DNA from: Bacteroidota bacterium
GTDB lineage: Bacteria > Bacteroidota > Bacteroidia > Chitinophagales > Chitinophagaceae
Direction: 5' to 3'
Assembly (NCBI GenBank): GCA_023433345.1
Contig: JAEZDA010000042.1
Location: 1 to 33,904, forward strand
DNA: 33,904 nt
A program made the translations under genes and the position numbers. Under the pieces are notes generated by a model, which saw only the letters and a list, made by a program, of their open reading frames with translations, had not been told where the DNA came from and did no database searches. Each line of letters begins with the position of its first letter. The first letter of the stretch is position 1. Positions 16,858-25,827 of the stretch are shown piece after piece.

Positions 16858-18852
16858 ATGGCAAAGCAAAAGAAAGCCGCCTCTAAATCTTCCAAAACAA
16901 AAATTTTAAAAGGTGAATTAGATATCAGCCGAAGCGGCATGGGCTTCGTGAAGGTAGATGGACTTGACCAGGACATAATGGTAAAGCCTAATGATTTTGG
17001 GCTTGCATTTCACGGCGATACCGTAAGAGTGGAAGTGCCACTCCACCAGGGAGGTCGTGATCAGGGTAAAGTGATTGATGTTGCACAACGGAAAAAGACA
17101 GAGTTTCTTGGCGCGATGGAAGTAAAAAACAAGGTAGCGTTCTTCGTATCGGGAAATGATAAGTTGCCGGATTTTTATATACCGCAAGATAAACTCAAGG
17201 GAGCAAAAGATGGCGATAAGGTAGTGGTGCGTTTTGTGAAATGGGATAAGGCAGACAAAAAACCTGAAGGGGAAGTTATTTCAATTCTTGATGCGAAGAG
17301 TGAAGGTGACCTGGCCATGAAGGAAATATTGGTTGAAGCCGGCTTTCCGCTTGCATTTGATGAGGTGGTTCTTAAGGAGGCCAACAAGTTAGACGAAAAA
17401 ATAACGCGTGAAGAGATCAGGAAGAGAAAGGATTGCCGTGATATACTAACCTTCACCATTGACCCGGTTGATGCAAAAGATTTCGATGATGCAATCTCAA
17501 TACGGAATCTTGACAATGGATATTATGAGATCGGCGTGCATATAGCTGACGTAAGCCATTTCGTGACGCCGGGCAGTATATTAGACGTGGCGGCCTACGA
17601 AAGAGCCACAAGTGTATATCTTCCTGACCGCGTGAACCCAATGCTTCCGGAAAAAATTTCAAATGAATTGTGTTCTCTCAGACCCAATGAAGATAAATAT
17701 ACTTTTTCTGCAATTTTTCAAATTACCAACAGGGCTGAGATCAAGCATAAGTGGATAGGCAGAACGATCATTCACAGCAACCATCGTTTTACTTATGAAG
17801 AAGTTCAGCAAACAATAGAAACGGGGGATGGCCTGCATCATAAACCGATATTGCTTCTCAACAGCCTGGCAAAGCAGTTTAGAGAAGAGCGTTTTAAAAA
17901 TGGAGCGATAAACTTTTCTTCGCAGGAAGTTCGGTTTAAACTTGATGAAAATGGAAAGCCCATCGGAATAGAAATAAAGGAAAGTAAGGATGCTCATAAA
18001 CTTATTGAAGAGTTTATGCTGCTTGCCAACCGAACAGTTGCAGAATATGTATCGAAGATCAGGATCAATAAAGAGCCTGTTCCTTTTCCTTATAGAATTC
18101 ACGATACGCCGGATGAAGAAAAGTTGCAGATGTTCGTTGCATTCGCAAAAAAATTCGGCTACAAGTTCAATACACATGATGAAATGGCGGTTGCCAATTC
18201 TTTCAACCAGTTATTGAAAGATGTACAGGGTAAACCTGAGCAACATGTGCTTGAGCAAATTGGTATCCGTACAATGGCTAAGGCGGTATATACTTCCGAA
18301 AACATCGGGCATTATGGGTTGGGGTTTGAAAATTACTGTCACTTTACTTCTCCGATCAGGCGCTATCCAGACATCCTTTCACACCGGATCATTCAGGAAT
18401 GCCTTGATAAAAACGTAAGACCAGATAAAAAAATGGAGGAGAAATGCAAACATTGCAGTGAGATGGAAAGGGCTGCGATGGAGGCAGAAAGGGCAGGAAA
18501 TAAATATAAGCAGGTTGAATACATGAAGGAATTCATCGGTGATGAATTTGAAGGTGTAATAAGTGGCGTTTCAAATTTTGGTTTTTGGGTTGAAACGATC
18601 GAGCATAAATGCGAAGGGCTGGTTAGTTTAACGTCACTTTCAGAGTTTGACGATTTCAGGCATGATGCAGAAAATTATGCGCTTATCGGGTTGAGAAGCA
18701 AACGTGCGTTTAGAATGGGCGACAAAGTTGCCATCCGCGTGGTATCAGCCAACCTGAGCCGGCGCCAGTTGGATTACGAATGGGTTCATGGCACACCCGA
18801 TAATAAAAAAGAAAAGCCAAAAAGGAAGGCGGTTAAAAAAAGATCCAAATAG
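16858..18852 (+). CDS. rnr: Ribonuclease R (RNB-family 3'-5' exoribonuclease)
   Basis: RNase R degrades structured RNA processively in the 3'-5' direction and takes part in rRNA quality control and mRNA turnover. The 664 residues carry N-terminal OB/cold-shock-like domains (LDISRSGMGFVKVDG, then a second near residues 80-135). The RNB domain follows, with the metal-binding run DPVDAKDFDDA, where Asp202, Asp208, Asp210 and Asp211 match E. coli D272, D278, D280 and D281. An S1 domain follows at ~560-645, then a short basic tail (KRKAVKKRSK). It is shorter than the 813-residue E. coli enzyme, lacking its extended N-terminal region, as in many Bacteroidota. The ATG at 16858 is preferred to a TTG three codons earlier. 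It is co-transcribed with the polyprenyl synthase, 15 bases downstream. Confidence 0.94.
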   Translation: MAKQKKAASKSSKTKILKGELDISRSGMGFVKVDGLDQDIMVKPNDFGLAFHGDTVRVEVPLHQGGRDQGKVIDVAQRKKTEFLGAMEVKNKVAFFVSGNDKLPDFYIPQDKLKGAKDGDKVVVRFVKWDKADKKPEGEVISILDAKSEGDLAMKEILVEAGFPLAFDEVVLKEANKLDEKITREEIRKRKDCRDILTFTIDPVDAKDFDDAISIRNLDNGYYEIGVHIADVSHFVTPGSILDVAAYERATSVYLPDRVNPMLPEKISNELCSLRPNEDKYTFSAIFQITNRAEIKHKWIGRTIIHSNHRFTYEEVQQTIETGDGLHHKPILLLNSLAKQFREERFKNGAINFSSQEVRFKLDENGKPIGIEIKESKDAHKLIEEFMLLANRTVAEYVSKIRINKEPVPFPYRIHDTPDEEKLQMFVAFAKKFGYKFNTHDEMAVANSFNQLLKDVQGKPEQHVLEQIGIRTMAKAVYTSENIGHYGLGFENYCHFTSPIRRYPDILSHRIIQECLDKNVRPDKKMEEKCKHCSEMERAAMEAERAGNKYKQVEYMKEFIGDEFEGVISGVSNFGFWVETIEHKCEGLVSLTSLSEFDDFRHDAENYALIGLRSKRAFRMGDKVAIRVVSANLSRRQLDYEWVHGTPDNKKEKPKRKAVKKRSK

Positions 18853-18867
18853 CCTGCAGTTTTTATT

Positions 18868-19833
18868 ATGCAAACTTTTCTTGAACTGTCTCAATTATTT
18901 GAGCGCAGATTTTCTGAAGAACAATTTCCCGCCGAACCGGCCACACTCTATAATGCGGCAAGACACATACTAACGGTGGGGGGTAAGCGAGTTCGACCTG
19001 TGAGCGTTTTACTTGCAAATGAATTGTTCGGTGAATTGCATGAAGATGCCTTTCACGCTGCTATGGCTGTAGAACTCTTTCACAACTTCAGCCTCATTCA
19101 CGATGATATACTTGATAACGCGCCGATCAGGCGGGGAGTGCAAACCGTGCACTCCAAATTTGGCAGGGATGCTGCTTTGCTTGCCGGGGACGTAATGCTC
19201 GTTGCCGCTTATGAGAAGCTGAGCAAGGCAAGTGCAGAATTTCTTCCCAGACTCCTGCAGTTGTTTAATAGCACGAGCAGAAAGGTATGCGAGGGGCAGC
19301 AGCTGGATATGGATCTCGAAAAAATTTCAGAAGTAAGTATGGAGTCTTACCTCGAAATGATAACCGGAAAAACTTCGGTGTTACTCGCATGTAGTTTACA
19401 AATGGGAGCTATAGTAGGAGGTGCCGGCATTGGAAACCAGGAGCACCTCTATGAATTTGGAAAAAACCTTGGAATAGCGTTTCAAATACAGGATGACTAT
19501 CTCGACGCTTACGGCGACCCGGAAAAATTCGGTAAGCAGGTGGGAGGAGATATAATCTCAAACAAGAAAACCTTCCTCTGGATCCACGCAGTTTCGGCCT
19601 CTTCCGAAACCAACAGATCGAAACTTAATGAACTGATGCAATCAAATACTCCGGATAAAGTGAAGCAGGTGCTGGAAGTGTATAATGATTGCAATGTTGA
19701 TTCCTGGGCAAGAACGTTGAAAGAAAAATATTTCGATAAGGCTATGATGCACCTCGATGAAGTAGCCGTTCTTAAAAGCAGAAAGGCGCGTTTGGAAGAG
19801 CTTGCATCGTTCCTCATACAAAGGCAGAATTAA
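18868..19833 (+). CDS. Polyprenyl (isoprenoid) diphosphate synthase
   Basis: The 321-residue enzyme condenses isopentenyl diphosphate onto allylic diphosphates to make precursors such as GGPP. The first Asp-rich motif is DDILD at 79-83, within FSLIHDDILDNAPIRRG, and the second is DDYLD at 209-213, within FQIQDDYLDAYG. The GGKRVRP motif lies near residue 40, and the KT motif (GKTSVLL) is present. An aromatic Phe sits five residues before the first Asp. That position can limit chain length in short-chain enzymes, so a GGPP- or FPP-like product is possible, but the exact length cannot be assigned from this alone. The conserved catalytic residues are intact. The gene follows rnr after 15 bases, so the two likely share a transcript. 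A short AT-rich hairpin overlaps the stop. Confidence 0.9.
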   Translation: MQTFLELSQLFERRFSEEQFPAEPATLYNAARHILTVGGKRVRPVSVLLANELFGELHEDAFHAAMAVELFHNFSLIHDDILDNAPIRRGVQTVHSKFGRDAALLAGDVMLVAAYEKLSKASAEFLPRLLQLFNSTSRKVCEGQQLDMDLEKISEVSMESYLEMITGKTSVLLACSLQMGAIVGGAGIGNQEHLYEFGKNLGIAFQIQDDYLDAYGDPEKFGKQVGGDIISNKKTFLWIHAVSASSETNRSKLNELMQSNTPDKVKQVLEVYNDCNVDSWARTLKEKYFDKAMMHLDEVAVLKSRKARLEELASFLIQRQN

Positions 19834-19858
19834 GATATGTTCCTCCATATCTCTTTTA
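19833..19858 (+). terminator. Possible weak terminator after the polyprenyl synthase
   Basis: AGATATG (19833-19839) pairs with CATATCT (19846-19852), and CTTTTATT follows. The stem is short and AT-rich and begins at the last base of the stop codon, so it is weak. A second inverted repeat, AACATTC-GGCT-GAATGTT (19890-19907), has no U tract and may be an operator or chance. Confidence 0.4.
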
Positions 19859-19978
19859 TTCCAAAGAACCCTTTTGGTATCAATTTTGAAACATTCGGCT
19901 GAATGTTGTTCTGCAGATTTCCCCTTTAATTAACGTGAAGTCTGGGTGAGGTTGATTACTTTTTAAATTCATCCCCCA

Positions 19979-22900
19979 ATGACGAGAGTATTTACTCTGG
20001 CAGTTCTAATGTTACTGACCTGCTTTTCTGCGTATACGCAAACCCAGGCCCCGGTTTATTTATCTCAAACGATTTCGAATGCCAATGTACGCGGATTCTA
20101 TCGTTATTTGCCTGCAGACTATAATTCTTCAGGCAAAACTTATCCTGTCATCTTATGGATACACGGAGCGGGCCAGGTAGGTGCGGGCAACACAGCAGAG
20201 CTTCCAAAGGTTTTACAATATGGAGTTCCAAAATTGATAAGTGAGGGCGCTTTCCCTTCAACTTTCAATTCAGGAGACAGCACTTTTTCCTTCATCATAA
20301 TTTCGCCACAATTCCAGGCATGGCCCACGGGCTCAAATGTTGCGGGAATGCTGGCATATATCGAAAACAACTACCGGATCAATTCTCAACGAATTTATCT
20401 TATGGGAATCAGTGCCGGAGGTGGTGCCATAATGGACTACGCAAGCATTAGTACTGCAAACAGTAACAAGATCGCGGCGATGATCCCTTTCTGCGGAACA
20501 TATACTTCCACACAAAGCCTGGCCAATCGAATCGCATCTACAAATTTACCTTTATGGCTCTTTCATAATACCTATGATGGAACTGTACCGGTGGCTTATT
20601 CGAGAAACTGGAAGAATTCTATAAACAGCTATATTCCTGCACCGACGCCTTTAGCCAAGCTTACGGAGTTTCCTGTTCAAAGTTCAGATCCTGTAACTGC
20701 GCACGAATGCTGGAGCCTGGCCACCACCGCCTCATACAAGCCCGAAGGAATAAATATTTATCAGTGGATGTTGAACTACAAAAGGAGCGGCGTTCCTGCG
20801 AATATCCCGCCTTTTGCGAATGCGGGCCCTGACCAGGTTTTAAATCTTCCATCAACTCTTTTCCTCGATGGTTCAGGCTCCGGTGACCCCGATGGTACAA
20901 TTTCAAGTTTTAAATGGTCGAAGGCTTCGGGGCCGTCTTCTTATATATTCAGTGATTCAAATTCAGTTAACCCAACAGTATCTAATTTAACAGCGGGGCA
21001 ATATATATTCAGACTAACAGTAACGGACAATCGCAATAGCTCCGCATCCGACCAGGTTCAGGTGAATGTGATCGCAGGTGGTTCAGGCGGGGCGGAAAAA
21101 CGCGTGCTGATCGATGTTGGTCCGCCCCCGGCCAATGGAGGAGCGCTTTCGGGAACGCCTGACAACAATGGGAACCATTGGAATAATATGACCGACGCAA
21201 GGGTCGGGGTTCGCGTAAGTAATGCAAGAACAACAACCAACCTGTTAACATCAATAGGTCTGCAGGTTATAAATCGCATCGACGGAACCTACAATACAGG
21301 AGGTAACGGAATGAACAACGTAAACAGCCTGGGTTCGGTAGGAATTTATCCGGCAACTGCAACTAATGATTACGCTTTTGCCCACAACAGCGCTACTAAC
21401 GGCAGGTGGAGAATTTCCGGGCTTCAACCGGGCATTGTTTACAGTATCAAGTTTTGGGGAACCAAATCATATGAAACCCGGGACCGAGATATTGAAATAA
21501 GGCGCCCCGGAGATGCTTCGTGGAAAACATACAGTGCAGCCAGCAATACAAATTTTAACCAGGCTGCCATCTTCACCGTAACGGGTGTAACTGATGCCGA
21601 TTTCGATATTCGTGCAAAATCTCCCAGCATATTCGGGTACATCAATGTTATTGACATCACCTATACTGAAGGCGGTGTGGTCACAAATCAACATCCTGTT
21701 GCCAATGCGGGAGGAGATGCGAACGTATCTCTTCCCCAAACTTCACTTGTATTGAATGGTTGCGCCTCATCCGACCCCGAAAATGGCTTGCTGCAATATT
21801 CGTGGCGCCGCGTTTCCGGAAGTTCTTCCATCCAAATTCAAAATGCTACAGCATGTAGTACGGCGATTACCGGTTTGTCAGAAGGGAACTATTTATTTGA
21901 ACTAACGGTAACGGATAGTGGCGGATTAAGTGACAAGGATACAGTGGCTGTATCTGTAAGTAGTGCGATGTCATTAGCATGGCCTCAAACGCCTCCTCCG
22001 ATATGCGGTGATGCTCATAAAATTGTGATAGTTGGTTCTTCCACAGCTGCCGGTACGGGTGCATCTCCTCATGACAGTTCATGGGCGAAGAAATTGAGCA
22101 CTTATATTTTGCGTGCGAACCCCCAGGCGGAGGTATACAATCTTGCTCTTGGCGGTTTAAACAGTTATCATCTTCGGCCAACTGGTTCAATTCCTCCTGC
22201 AGGTCGACCCCAACCAGATGAATCTCGCAATATTACGGCTGCTTTAGCACTGAATCCTCACGCAATAATTGTCAATTTGCCCTCGAACGATGCTGCATCC
22301 GCTTACACTCTTCAGGAAACCCAAACAAATTTCAACCTGATCGTTTCAACTGCCGATGCCGCCGGAGTTCCCGTATGGGTTTCAACTTCACAACCCCGCA
22401 ATGGTTTGCCGGCCTCACAAAGTGCGTCACTCCTTCAACTGCGCGATTGGGTGATTCAGCGGTTTGGAGCCAAAGCAATTGATTTCTGGGCAACCGTAGG
22501 AAATACGGATGGAAGTATTAGTTCCGCCTTTGATGCAGGTGATGGAATACATCTAAATAACTACGGTCATCATATTCTTTTCTCCCGCACAGTGCTTGAG
22601 CGAATTTGGGATACCATTTGTTTGCGCAAAGGGAATTCAAACATACCTCCCGTAGCCCGGGCGGGAAACGATCAAACCATCAAGCTGCCCGCAAACTCCG
22701 TTATTGTATCCGGAACCAATTCCTTTGACCCTGATGGTGGAACAATCACTTCTTATTCCTGGTCCCGCTATTCAGGACCTTCCACCGGCCTTGCTATTTC
22801 GCAACCAAATTCAGCTCAAACCGCAATTACTTTTTCAAACTCCGGGTCCTATGGAATCAAGCTAACAGTTACTGATAATAATGGTGCATCTTCCTCTGAC

Positions 22901-24007
22901 TCCGTGGTGATTAATGTATTGCCCGCAAATCAGGCCCCAATAGCAATTGCCGGTTCAGATAAGGTTATTCAAATGCCTGCCAACAAAACCTTATTAGATG
23001 GCAGAAGTTCCTCCGATAATGATGGCTCCATTACATCATATTCCTGGGAAATTATCAGCGGCGGACCGGGCGGCGTTTTGTTAAATGCGTCGAAAGACAC
23101 AACTACATTCATATCAAATGTTGCAGGAACATTTATTATAAGGCTAACGGTAACGGATAATGGCGGATTGACCGCTGCAGATGAGGTCACCGTGAACGTT
23201 CTTCCTGCTTCCGCAACCGGCAAGCGTATCAATGTGAATCTTTACGAATCAGGAGTAACCTTCAACAGCAATGCCTGGAACAATTGGCAACCTTCCTCGA
23301 ACGTTAGCAGTTCTCAGTTTAAATATAGTGACGGGTCTCAGAGTACAGTCAGCGCCGTGCTAACATCTCATTCACGGTTCTCAGATAATGGAGCGGGCTA
23401 TGGAGCCGGGGCACTGGCCTGTCCACCCGAAGTTTTACGAATGAATTCAATACACACCATAAACAGAAACCTTGTGCTAAGCGGACTTATTCCTGGAGGG
23501 AGTTACGACCTTGAGTTTTATGGAAGCCGCGGGTTTACATCCGGCAGCCGGTCTATTTTCAGGCAGGGAAACCAGTCTGATACAATTGACACCGACTATA
23601 ACCTTAACGACTATGCGAAATTGAACAATCTTGTTTCAGACAATGCCGGGAGAATAACCATTACATTGTCCTTTACCGGCACCTATAATTACTTTGCAGG
23701 TTTCTCCGTTATCCAGAAAACCTTGGCTTCGAGGAGTAGTATTGAAAGTGTAGCTGAAGGATCATGGAAGGTTTTCCCGGTACCTTTTGAATCAGGTCTT
23801 ACGGTGAGTCTTGGAAGCGATGTTCAGGGAAAATATTCAATTGTGTTAAGTGACATGTCAGGGAAAGTTCTCTATCGCAGAACCGGCAGCAAAGGCAAGG
23901 GAGAGGAAGATGTTTTCATCAGAACGGCCGCATTGCAAGCGGGATTGTACCGGCTCACTCTTTTTTCCGGGAAGGGGTCTTTCCATCAAACTATTATAAG
24001 ACGGTAA
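19979..24007 (+). CDS. Secreted modular protein with two esterase domains and a type IX sorting domain
   Basis: The 1342-residue protein has a signal peptide (FTLAVLMLLTCFSAYTQ) and these modules in order. An alpha/beta-hydrolase, depolymerase-like esterase (~25-270) has GISAG with Ser145, Asp200 in NTYDGTVP and His242 in TAHECW. A PKD-like domain spans ~277-365. A beta-rich, carbohydrate-binding-like module (~373-565) begins VLIDVGPP with GNHWNNM. A second PKD-like domain spans ~571-660. An SGNH/GDSL hydrolase (~675-880) carries GSST (Ser688), the Asn770-Asp771 block, and Asp855-x-x-His858 in DGIHLNNYGHH. Two PKD-like domains (~890-1078) and a second binding-like module (~1081-1245, NVNLYESG and NAWNNW) follow. 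The end (~1262-1342) is a Por-secretion/T9SS sorting domain, with VFPVPF and VLSDMSGKVLYR. The likely role is extracellular deacylation of polysaccharide or a polyester; the substrate is not shown. It is a single gene. Confidence 0.88.
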   Translation: MTRVFTLAVLMLLTCFSAYTQTQAPVYLSQTISNANVRGFYRYLPADYNSSGKTYPVILWIHGAGQVGAGNTAELPKVLQYGVPKLISEGAFPSTFNSGDSTFSFIIISPQFQAWPTGSNVAGMLAYIENNYRINSQRIYLMGISAGGGAIMDYASISTANSNKIAAMIPFCGTYTSTQSLANRIASTNLPLWLFHNTYDGTVPVAYSRNWKNSINSYIPAPTPLAKLTEFPVQSSDPVTAHECWSLATTASYKPEGINIYQWMLNYKRSGVPANIPPFANAGPDQVLNLPSTLFLDGSGSGDPDGTISSFKWSKASGPSSYIFSDSNSVNPTVSNLTAGQYIFRLTVTDNRNSSASDQVQVNVIAGGSGGAEKRVLIDVGPPPANGGALSGTPDNNGNHWNNMTDARVGVRVSNARTTTNLLTSIGLQVINRIDGTYNTGGNGMNNVNSLGSVGIYPATATNDYAFAHNSATNGRWRISGLQPGIVYSIKFWGTKSYETRDRDIEIRRPGDASWKTYSAASNTNFNQAAIFTVTGVTDADFDIRAKSPSIFGYINVIDITYTEGGVVTNQHPVANAGGDANVSLPQTSLVLNGCASSDPENGLLQYSWRRVSGSSSIQIQNATACSTAITGLSEGNYLFELTVTDSGGLSDKDTVAVSVSSAMSLAWPQTPPPICGDAHKIVIVGSSTAAGTGASPHDSSWAKKLSTYILRANPQAEVYNLALGGLNSYHLRPTGSIPPAGRPQPDESRNITAALALNPHAIIVNLPSNDAASAYTLQETQTNFNLIVSTADAAGVPVWVSTSQPRNGLPASQSASLLQLRDWVIQRFGAKAIDFWATVGNTDGSISSAFDAGDGIHLNNYGHHILFSRTVLERIWDTICLRKGNSNIPPVARAGNDQTIKLPANSVIVSGTNSFDPDGGTITSYSWSRYSGPSTGLAISQPNSAQTAITFSNSGSYGIKLTVTDNNGASSSDSVVINVLPANQAPIAIAGSDKVIQMPANKTLLDGRSSSDNDGSITSYSWEIISGGPGGVLLNASKDTTTFISNVAGTFIIRLTVTDNGGLTAADEVTVNVLPASATGKRINVNLYESGVTFNSNAWNNWQPSSNVSSSQFKYSDGSQSTVSAVLTSHSRFSDNGAGYGAGALACPPEVLRMNSIHTINRNLVLSGLIPGGSYDLEFYGSRGFTSGSRSIFRQGNQSDTIDTDYNLNDYAKLNNLVSDNAGRITITLSFTGTYNYFAGFSVIQKTLASRSSIESVAEGSWKVFPVPFESGLTVSLGSDVQGKYSIVLSDMSGKVLYRRTGSKGKGEEDVFIRTAALQAGLYRLTLFSGKGSFHQTIIRR

Positions 24008-24094
24008 GATTTTCCGTGCGGAACAATGGCCATAGAGGTGAATTCATGCAAAAAAGAAAAAACGCTATATCTTACGCCATAAACCAGAACCTGC

Positions 24095-25795
24095 ATGGCC
24101 AATTCGTTGTTCCGGCGCAAGAGCATTGCCGACATCACGCGAGAAAATGACGTAAAAAACCTTAATCCACATCACAACCTAAACAAAGTTCTCGGAGTAA
24201 GAGATCTTACCTTTTTGGGAATCGCTGCCGTTGTGGGCGCGGGGATTTTTTCAACCATTGGTGGCGCTGCGTACAACGGGGGGCCGGGCATTTCAGTCCT
24301 TTTTATTATTACAGCAGTTACCTGTGGGTTTTCAGCATTGTGTTATGCCGAATTTGCAAGTCGTGTACCCGTTGCCGGTAGTGCCTATACATATTCCTAT
24401 GTAACCTTCGGTGAGTTGATCGCCTGGATAATTGGTTGGGCTCTGATACTTGAGTATGCGATCGGAAATATTGTAGTCGCTATTTCATGGAGCGGCTATT
24501 TCAATAATTTACTTGTTCACATTTTCAACATCCACCTTCCCAGTTGGATGCTTGTTGACCCTCAAACTGCGGCCCGGGCCTTTACTGAGGCATCTAATGC
24601 GATGGCATCCGGAGAAGTTTTGTCGCCTGAAACGGTTAAAAATTATTCTTTCGCGATAGAGGCATACAATGCTGCTCCCCGGATAGGGGAAACTCCCTTA
24701 TTTTTTAACATTCCTGCCTTTATAATTGTTGCGCTGATTACATGGCTGGCTTATATCGGGATGAAAGAAAGCAAACAAACAGCAAACTTCATGGTGATCT
24801 TTAAGGTGGCCGTCATCATATTTGTAATTGTTGCAGGTGCTTTTTTTGTTGATACAAATAACTGGACCCCGTTCATGCCCAACGGATTTGAAGGAGTGTT
24901 AAAAGGTGTGTCTGCAGTGTTCTACGCTTATATTGGTTTCGATGCAATTTCCACTACTGCGGAGGAATGCCGGAATCCGCAGAAAGACATGCCGAAAGGA
25001 ATGATCTATTCGCTCCTCATTTGTACAGGCCTGTATATACTGATAGCATTGATACTTACAGGAATCGAGAACTATTCAAATTTTAAAGGTGTTACCGATC
25101 CACTAGCTTTCGTATTTGAGAACCGCGCGCCCTGGATCGAAAAGATAATTTCGATAAGCGCAGTAGTTGCTACAACTTCCGTGCTTTTAGTATTTCAGAT
25201 AGGACAGCCAAGAATCTGGATGAGCATGAGTCGTGACGGCCTTTTGCCGAAAAAATTTCAGAAGATCCATCCCAAATACAAAACTCCCTCTTTTGCAACC
25301 ATAGTAGCGGGTGTGATAGTGGCGTTGGGCGCGCTTTTCATTGAGGGTGGCCTCGTAACAGATCTTACAAGCATTGGAACCCTGTTCGCTTTTGTACTGG
25401 TATCAGGTGGAGTGCTGATCTTGCCCAGAATTCCGAAGGAGGAGGGAAAATTCAGGTTGCCATACATCAACGGAAAATTTCTGATTCCTTTGGTGGTCGC
25501 TTTATTTATTTTCCTGGTTCGCGATAGAATTAAATTAGCAGTTTTAAATATTGAGGACGAAAGCTACCAGGAAGTATTATTTCTCGCTTTTATATTGCTG
25601 GCAATAATAATGTCAGTGCTTTCTTTTATAAAAAGTTATTCTGTAATTCCGGTAATGGGCGTTCTTACATGCGCCTATCTTATGATCGAGATTCCATCAA
25701 TCAGTTGGTTGTGGTTTTTCGTTTGGATGGCACTGGGGCTACTTATTTACTTTCTGTATGGTTTCAAAAACAGTAAGCTCGCGCAAAAATCCTGA
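24095..25795 (+). CDS. APC-family amino acid permease (cationic-amino-acid-transporter type)
   Basis: This 566-residue integral inner-membrane transporter has about 14 hydrophobic helices. The opening matches the APC superfamily: a short polar N-terminus, then GVRDLTFLGIAAVVGAGIFS, followed by the GGAAYNGGPG loop. The conserved block FYAYIGFDAISTTAEECRNPQ, then the DMPKGMIYSLL helix start, is typical of the CAT (YfnA-like) subfamily. The C-terminal helices end in FYLYG-like aromatic segments. CAT-type carriers take up basic or neutral amino acids by proton-coupled exchange; which ones cannot be inferred. Between helices 3 and 4 is an extended polar loop (ASNAMASGEVLSPETVKNYS) larger than usual in the family. 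It is preceded by an 87-base gap with no clear promoter and followed by the Smr gene. Confidence 0.92.
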   Translation: MANSLFRRKSIADITRENDVKNLNPHHNLNKVLGVRDLTFLGIAAVVGAGIFSTIGGAAYNGGPGISVLFIITAVTCGFSALCYAEFASRVPVAGSAYTYSYVTFGELIAWIIGWALILEYAIGNIVVAISWSGYFNNLLVHIFNIHLPSWMLVDPQTAARAFTEASNAMASGEVLSPETVKNYSFAIEAYNAAPRIGETPLFFNIPAFIIVALITWLAYIGMKESKQTANFMVIFKVAVIIFVIVAGAFFVDTNNWTPFMPNGFEGVLKGVSAVFYAYIGFDAISTTAEECRNPQKDMPKGMIYSLLICTGLYILIALILTGIENYSNFKGVTDPLAFVFENRAPWIEKIISISAVVATTSVLLVFQIGQPRIWMSMSRDGLLPKKFQKIHPKYKTPSFATIVAGVIVALGALFIEGGLVTDLTSIGTLFAFVLVSGGVLILPRIPKEEGKFRLPYINGKFLIPLVVALFIFLVRDRIKLAVLNIEDESYQEVLFLAFILLAIIMSVLSFIKSYSVIPVMGVLTCAYLMIEIPSISWLWFFVWMALGLLIYFLYGFKNSKLAQKS

Positions 25796-25815
25796 TCTCC
25801 GCTGTATTTCCTTCT

Positions 25816-25823
25816 TAATTTTG
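25816..25823 (+). promoter_or_regulatory. TAnnTTTG-like element immediately before the DUF2027-Smr gene
   Basis: TAATTTTG matches the consensus exactly but ends only four bases before the ATG, so a transcript from it would have essentially no leader. It may be a leaderless promoter or a coincidence in AT-rich DNA. No -33 TTG is present at the right spacing. Confidence 0.25.
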
Positions 25824-25827
25824 CTGA

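Noticed and set aside
17659..18177. A 172-residue antisense ORF within rnr
   Set aside because: rnr is intact with correct catalytic residues; the antisense product is a compositional shadow.
19890..19907. AACATTC-GGCT-GAATGTT as a terminator of the polyprenyl synthase
   Set aside because: No following U tract; may be an operator or chance.
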